Shown here piece by piece: positions 6,135 to 8,914 of a stretch of 8,914 nucleotides of DNA; position 1 is the first letter of the stretch; each line of letters starts with the position of its first letter. The position numbers and the translations under genes were made by a program. The notes under the pieces were generated by a model. That model was given only the letters and a program-made list of their open reading frames with translations, made no database searches and was not told the origin of the DNA. The stretch covers positions 1 to 8,914 of the forward strand of contig JASLAP010000205.1 in assembly GCA_030147065.1 (NCBI GenBank). Direction: 5' to 3'. The DNA is from Pseudonocardia sp. Its GTDB lineage: Bacteria; Actinomycetota; Actinomycetes; Mycobacteriales; Pseudonocardiaceae.

Positions 6135-8164
6135 GCGGTCTGGAGTCGCTGCGCTGGTCGCGGCGGTGGACCCAGCGGGCGATCGCCGCCGCGGTGACCG
6201 TGGCGACGATCGGCACGGTGTCCGTGGTCGGGGTGAACGCGCTGCTGCTCGGCGAGGTCAACGGCCAGGTCGAGGCGGCCCAGTCGCAGTCGCTGAACCT
6301 GTCCAACACGCTGCGCGAGACCCTGCTGCTGCAGCAGGAGGTCACCGAGTTCGGCGAGACCTCCGACGCCGCGGACGTCCGGTTGCAGCGCGGGCTGCTG
6401 CTCAGGCAGCTCACGGTCAGCACGGCGTCGTACCCGGCGGGAGCGCCGGAGCACCACGAGCTGATCGAGGTCCGGACGGCGCTGGAGCGCTTCCCGTGGG
6501 ACCGGATGGAGGCGCTGGGCGGGCGCGGGGAACCGCTGCGGTCGCTGGCCATCGCGCTGGCGTCGCAGGCCGAGAAGCGCATCAACGCGCTGCACGTGGC
6601 GCAGGAGAAGCAGTTCTACGCCGCCACCACCGCCTCGCTGAAAGCCGCCCAGACCGGCCAGGTGGGCTCGGCGGTGCTGGTGGTGCTGGTGCTGGTGCTG
6701 GGCTGGATCGGCCTGGCCAGCGTGACCCGGCGCAGCCGCAACGAGCGGGTCGCGGCCTTCGACCGGCTGCAGCGCGAGGTCATGCAGAAGCGGGCCGCCG
6801 AGCAGATGCTGATCCACCAGGCCCACCACGACCTGCTCACCACGCTGCCCAACCGGGCGCTGCTGCTGAACCGGCTGCGCGACGCGCTGCGGTCCGAGCC
6901 GGCCGCGGTGTCGGTGATCCTGGTCGACCTGGACGGGTTCAAGCACGTCAACGACACCCTCGGGCACCCGGTCGGCGACCAGTTGCTGGCGATCGCCGCG
7001 CAGCGGCTGAAGGGCTGCGTGCGCGACGGGGACACCGCGGCCCGGCTGGGCGGCGACGAGTTCGCCGTGCTGACCTCGTCGCAGGACCCCGACGACCCCG
7101 CGCCCGACCCGGCCGCGAGCGGTGCCGGCGGCGGCGCGCTGGCCGTCGGCCGGCGGATCGTGGAGGTGCTCAGCGGGCCGTACCCGCTGGCCGGCCGGGA
7201 GGTGCGGGTGACGGCCAGCATCGGCATCCGCCGGGGTGAGCCGGGCAAGACCGCCGAGGACCTGCTGCGCGACGCCGACATCGCGATGTACGCGGCGAAG
7301 AACACCGGCAAGGGCCGGGTCGAGGTGTTCGACCCGGAGATGCTGGCCCGGGCGTCGCGGCGCACCAGCACCCAGCAGGACCTGGCCCGGGCCGTCGAGC
7401 ACGACGAGATCGAGGTGCACTTCCAACCGATCATCGACCTGCACACGCTGCGCCCGACGGGCCTGGAGGCGCTGGCCCGGTGGCGGCGCGGGGCCGCGCT
7501 GGTGGCCGCGGACGCGTTCATCCCGGCCGCCGAGGAGTCCGGCGCGATCGTCGGCATCGGCCGGGCCGTGCTCCGCACGACCTGCCACGCCGTGCGGCGC
7601 TGGCGCCGGCTGCCCGGCCACGCCGACCTCGGCGTCGCGGTGAACGTGTCGATGCAGCAGGTGCTCTCCGGCCGGCTGCCCGAGCACGTGGAGGAGGCGC
7701 TGCGCGACAGCGGGCTGCCGCCGTCGGCGCTGGTCCTGGAGATCACCGAGAGCTCGGCGGCGGAGGACCCCGAACGGGTGGCCGGGGTGCTCGCCCGGCT
7801 GCGCGCCGCCGGCGTGCGGATCGCCGTGGACGACTTCGGCGCCGGCTACTCGTCGCTGGCCTACCTGATGCGGCTGCCCGCGGACATCCTGAAGATCGAC
7901 CGCACGCTGCTGGACTTCGTCACGACCCGGGACGGCTCACTGGTCAACGCCGTCGCCGAGCTCGGCCGCACGCTGGGCCTGACCGTGGTGGTGGAGGGCG
8001 TGGAGACCCCCGACCACCTGGCCCGGGCCCGGGAGGCGGGCTGCGACGCCGCCCAGGGCTTCCACTTCTCCCGCCCGCTGCCCGCCGTCGACGTCCCGGA
8101 CTACCTGGGCGGCTGGCCGGCCCCCCGACCCGCCGACCACGGTGCCGGCGCGACCCGCGGCTGA
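6131..8164 (+). CDS. Membrane-bound GGDEF-EAL protein (diguanylate cyclase/phosphodiesterase)
   Basis: This is a 677-residue bifunctional cyclic-di-GMP enzyme. Helix TM1 (about 18-40), a mostly helical extracytoplasmic segment (about 41-178) and TM2 (179-197) form a sensor, and a short helical linker leads to the catalytic domains. The GGDEF domain (about 230-400) has LVDLDGFKHVND, an intact GGDEF at 307-311 and an RxxD product-inhibition site (R298-D301) five residues before it. A Pro/Asp/Gly-rich insert lies near 318-337. The EAL domain (about 415-660) has EAL at 446-448, NVS (505-507), ITE (538-540), DDFGAGYSSL (567-576), LKIDR (587-591), VVVEGVET (619-626) and QGFHFSRPL (642-650). The catalytic metal and base residues therefore appear present, so both c-di-GMP synthesis and breakdown are possible. 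ATG at 6131 overlaps the lipoprotein stop by four bases, implying coupled translation and probably signal input from that lipoprotein. The biological output is unknown. Confidence 0.93.
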   Translation: MSGLESLRWSRRWTQRAIAAAVTVATIGTVSVVGVNALLLGEVNGQVEAAQSQSLNLSNTLRETLLLQQEVTEFGETSDAADVRLQRGLLLRQLTVSTASYPAGAPEHHELIEVRTALERFPWDRMEALGGRGEPLRSLAIALASQAEKRINALHVAQEKQFYAATTASLKAAQTGQVGSAVLVVLVLVLGWIGLASVTRRSRNERVAAFDRLQREVMQKRAAEQMLIHQAHHDLLTTLPNRALLLNRLRDALRSEPAAVSVILVDLDGFKHVNDTLGHPVGDQLLAIAAQRLKGCVRDGDTAARLGGDEFAVLTSSQDPDDPAPDPAASGAGGGALAVGRRIVEVLSGPYPLAGREVRVTASIGIRRGEPGKTAEDLLRDADIAMYAAKNTGKGRVEVFDPEMLARASRRTSTQQDLARAVEHDEIEVHFQPIIDLHTLRPTGLEALARWRRGAALVAADAFIPAAEESGAIVGIGRAVLRTTCHAVRRWRRLPGHADLGVAVNVSMQQVLSGRLPEHVEEALRDSGLPPSALVLEITESSAAEDPERVAGVLARLRAAGVRIAVDDFGAGYSSLAYLMRLPADILKIDRTLLDFVTTRDGSLVNAVAELGRTLGLTVVVEGVETPDHLARAREAGCDAAQGFHFSRPLPAVDVPDYLGGWPAPRPADHGAGATRG

Positions 8165-8171
8165 CCCGGCC

Positions 8172-8381
8172 CTACCGCCCGCTGCCGTTGCTGGCCGCGG
8201 CCTCGTGCGGGCGCCCGGTGATCCGCTCCTCGACCCGCGCCCGCATCACCCCGGCCGCCCCCTGCACCGCCGGATGGTCGGCGACCCGCTCGTAGGTGCG
8301 GCGCAACTGCTCGTACCGGGCGTTGCCGGCCTTGGCGCCCAGGACGTAGCCGATCGCCGCGCCCACCAGGAACTTCCACAT
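8172..8381 (-). CDS. Small YtxH-like membrane protein
   Basis: This is a 69-residue protein starting MWKFLVGAAIGYVLGAKAG. A glycine-rich hydrophobic segment (about 4-18) is followed by a charged, probably helical region (21-54) with ARYEQLRRTYERVADHPAVQ, and a short polar tail. This layout, including the YVLGAKAG-ARYEQL stretch, is common among small actinobacterial proteins of the YtxH-like type. Their molecular role is not known to me. The ATG at 8379-8381 has GGAGG four bases upstream. A longer in-frame reading upstream has an unlikely proline- and arginine-rich sequence and is rejected. The gene is convergent with the GGDEF-EAL gene, with only seven bases between the stops and no obvious terminator hairpin. 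Confidence 0.75.
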   Translation of the reverse strand: MWKFLVGAAIGYVLGAKAGNARYEQLRRTYERVADHPAVQGAAGVMRARVEERITGRPHEAAASNGSGR

Positions 8382-8484
8382 GACGCCTCCCGGCACTCGA
8401 ACCCTCTGCCCGCCATCCTGCCGCAGGCCGATCGACGGCGCCGGAACCGGCAGGGGGGTGGCGGAGGGGTCGCCGGGGGTGCGG

Positions 8485-8490
8485 TAAAGT
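8485..8490 (+). promoter_or_regulatory. Possible -10 element of the tRNA-Asn promoter
   Basis: TAAAGT, within GGTAAAGTT, is an AT-rich hexamer in very GC-rich surroundings, 37 bases before the tRNA. It fits an actinobacterial -10 box. I see no convincing -35 element, so this is a weak call. Confidence 0.35.
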
Positions 8491-8501
8491 TGCGCTCGCC
8501 G

Positions 8502-8519
8502 GTGGGGGTGACACCCCAC
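8502..8519 (+). repeat. Inverted repeat in the tRNA leader
   Basis: GTGGGG (8502-8507) and CCCCAC (8514-8519) pair around a 6-base loop. An alternative register pairs GGGGT with ACCCC around three bases. It lies directly before the tRNA gene and could form a hairpin in the precursor. Confidence 0.4.
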
Positions 8520-8527
8520 AGAGACGG

Positions 8528-8600
8528 TCCTCCGTAGCTCAATCGGCAGAGCATGCGACTGTTAATCGCAGGGTTACTGGTTCGAGTCCAGTCGGAGGAG
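8528..8600 (+). tRNA. tRNA-Asn, anticodon GTT
   Basis: This is a complete 73-base cloverleaf. The acceptor stem TCCTCCG pairs with CGGAGGA, and the discriminator base is G at 8600. The D stem is GCTC/GAGC with an 8-base loop. The anticodon stem TGCGA/TCGCA holds the loop CTGTTAA, with anticodon GTT at 8561-8563, which reads asparagine codons. The T stem ACTGG/CCAGT holds the loop TTCGAGT. No CCA is encoded, since the next bases are CTCC. Its 3' end was probably an attachment site, because integrase remains lie 68 bases downstream. Confidence 0.97.
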
Positions 8601-8604
8601 CTCC

Positions 8605-8620
8605 GCCCCAGTTCAGGGGC
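8605..8620 (+). terminator. Weak hairpin after the tRNA, possible terminator
   Basis: GCCCC (8605-8609) and GGGGC (8616-8620) form a 5-bp stem with a 6-base loop just after the tRNA. Only TT follows and there is no T-tract, so termination is uncertain. Confidence 0.3.
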
Positions 8621-8626
8621 TTGCGA

Positions 8627-8656
8627 GGATCGCTTGTCAAGATCCAGACATGATCT
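8627..8656. repeat. Nested short inverted repeats between tRNA and integrase remnant
   Basis: GGATC (8627-8631) is inverted as GATCC (8641-8645), with the odd palindrome TTGTCAA (8634-8640) between them. AGATC (8640-8644) is inverted as GATCT (8652-8656). The stretch is more AT-rich than its surroundings and could hold recombinase or excisionase binding sites of the former element. This is a position-based inference. Confidence 0.3.
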
Positions 8657-8667
8657 ACTCATGACTT

Positions 8668-8790
8668 TCACTGCAGCGCCTCACCGATCGTGCGGTCGAG
8701 GGCCTGTGCGGTCCTCCGGTTGGTGAGCCGCCGCCCGAGGTAGTTGTCCTGGGTCATGGACACCTTCGCGTGGCCGAGTTGGTCTGAGGT
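8668..8790 (-). pseudogene. Tyrosine recombinase (integrase), C-terminal remnant
   Basis: The minus strand encodes the last roughly 40 residues of a phage or integrative-element tyrosine recombinase. DQLGHAKVSMTQDNYLGRR carries the LGHA box (the late catalytic His/Trp position) and the nucleophilic tyrosine in QDNY. A helical tail ending EALQ and a TGA stop at 8668-8670 follow. The closest style I recall is the integrases of actinobacterial integrative elements (MTQDxYxGR). Upstream of about 8790 the reading no longer resembles an integrase, and a TAG stop in the same frame lies at 8815-8817. The catalytic Arg boxes and the DNA-binding N-terminus are therefore gone and the gene is dead. The 3' end faces the tRNA-Asn gene, the usual geometry for an element integrated at a tRNA 3' end. 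Confidence 0.82.
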
Positions 8791-8849
8791 TCCCCCGGTA
8801 GCCCGGAGTGTCAGCTACCTGGCGGCAGCCGGGTCGGGCTCGGCAGCAT

Positions 8850-8914
8850 CTGGTCGAGGCCGCTGACGAGCGTCAGCTCGCGAAGACCATCGCTCGCTAC
8901 GGCCGGGTCGATCT
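8850..8914 (+). pseudogene. IstB-like IS21 helper ATPase, fragment at window edge
   Basis: This plus-strand frame translates as LVEAADERQLAKTIARYG followed by RVD. I recognise it as the region just before the Walker B strand in actinobacterial IstB-like helper ATPases of IS21-family elements (typically followed by LLxIDELGY). The residues before it (PGRARQH) do not fit IstB, and a TAG stop lies in frame at 8799-8801. The 5' part with the Walker A motif is therefore missing and the fragment begins at a junction near 8850. The rest lies beyond the window. It could instead be another AAA+ transposition helper. Confidence 0.6.

Noticed and set aside
5945..7687. 580-residue minus-strand open frame opposite the GGDEF-EAL gene
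   Set aside because: The GGDEF-EAL frame has full catalytic motifs. The antisense translation is compositionally biased and has none.
8164..8171. Shared terminator between the convergent GGDEF-EAL and YtxH-like genes
   Set aside because: Only seven bases separate the stops and no stable hairpin with a T-tract is visible.
8382..8519. N-terminal extension of the YtxH-like protein
   Set aside because: The extension is proline- and arginine-rich and overlaps the tRNA leader. The ATG at 8381 has a GGAGG and matches the family start MWKFL.
8142..8537. Plus-strand open frame across the YtxH-like gene
   Set aside because: It overlaps the end of the GGDEF-EAL gene and the antisense of a recognisable small protein, and has no motif.

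Overview
The window is very GC-rich, with frequent GTG starts, strong GGAGG-type ribosome binding sites and dense 4-base ATGA/GTGA gene overlaps. This points to a high-GC actinobacterium. A soil- or rock-dwelling family such as Geodermatophilaceae, or a relative, is a guess from style only.

Left part, minus strand (1-5395): five genes run leftwards and may form one operon. In transcription order they are an ABC transporter ATPase, its permease, a lipoprotein substrate-binding protein of the NMT1/SsuA/THI5-like class, a GH42 beta-galactosidase, and a galactokinase (galK) cut by the window edge. The last two form a clear pair: the beta-galactosidase releases galactose and GalK phosphorylates it. 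Their coding regions overlap by a GTGA, so they are probably translationally coupled. The transporter belongs to the nitrate/sulfonate/thiamine-precursor class, not to a usual sugar-uptake class, and its substrate cannot be read from the sequence.

Middle (5396-5528): the divergent intergenic region carries a 22-bp inverted repeat with perfect 7-bp arms, and a separate perfect 14-bp palindrome. Both are candidate operator sites.

Right-centre, plus strand (5529-8164): two genes overlap by ATGA. The first encodes a secreted lipoprotein that resembles the sulfite-oxidase-like (molybdopterin-binding-like) fold but has no cysteine except the lipid-anchoring one. The second is a membrane-bound GGDEF-EAL protein with intact cyclase, inhibitory-site and phosphodiesterase motifs. 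Together they look like an extracytoplasmic sensor lipoprotein coupled to a cyclic-di-GMP enzyme. This pair is the most interesting candidate system here.

Right end: a small YtxH-like membrane protein lies convergent to the GGDEF-EAL gene, followed by a tRNA-Asn(GTT) gene. Immediately beyond the tRNA is mobile-element debris. It holds the C-terminal end of a tyrosine recombinase (integrase) pointing towards the tRNA, truncated upstream, and then a fragment of an IstB-like IS21 helper ATPase gene running off the window. The tRNA-Asn gene was evidently used as an integration site, and what follows is a decayed or rearranged element edge.
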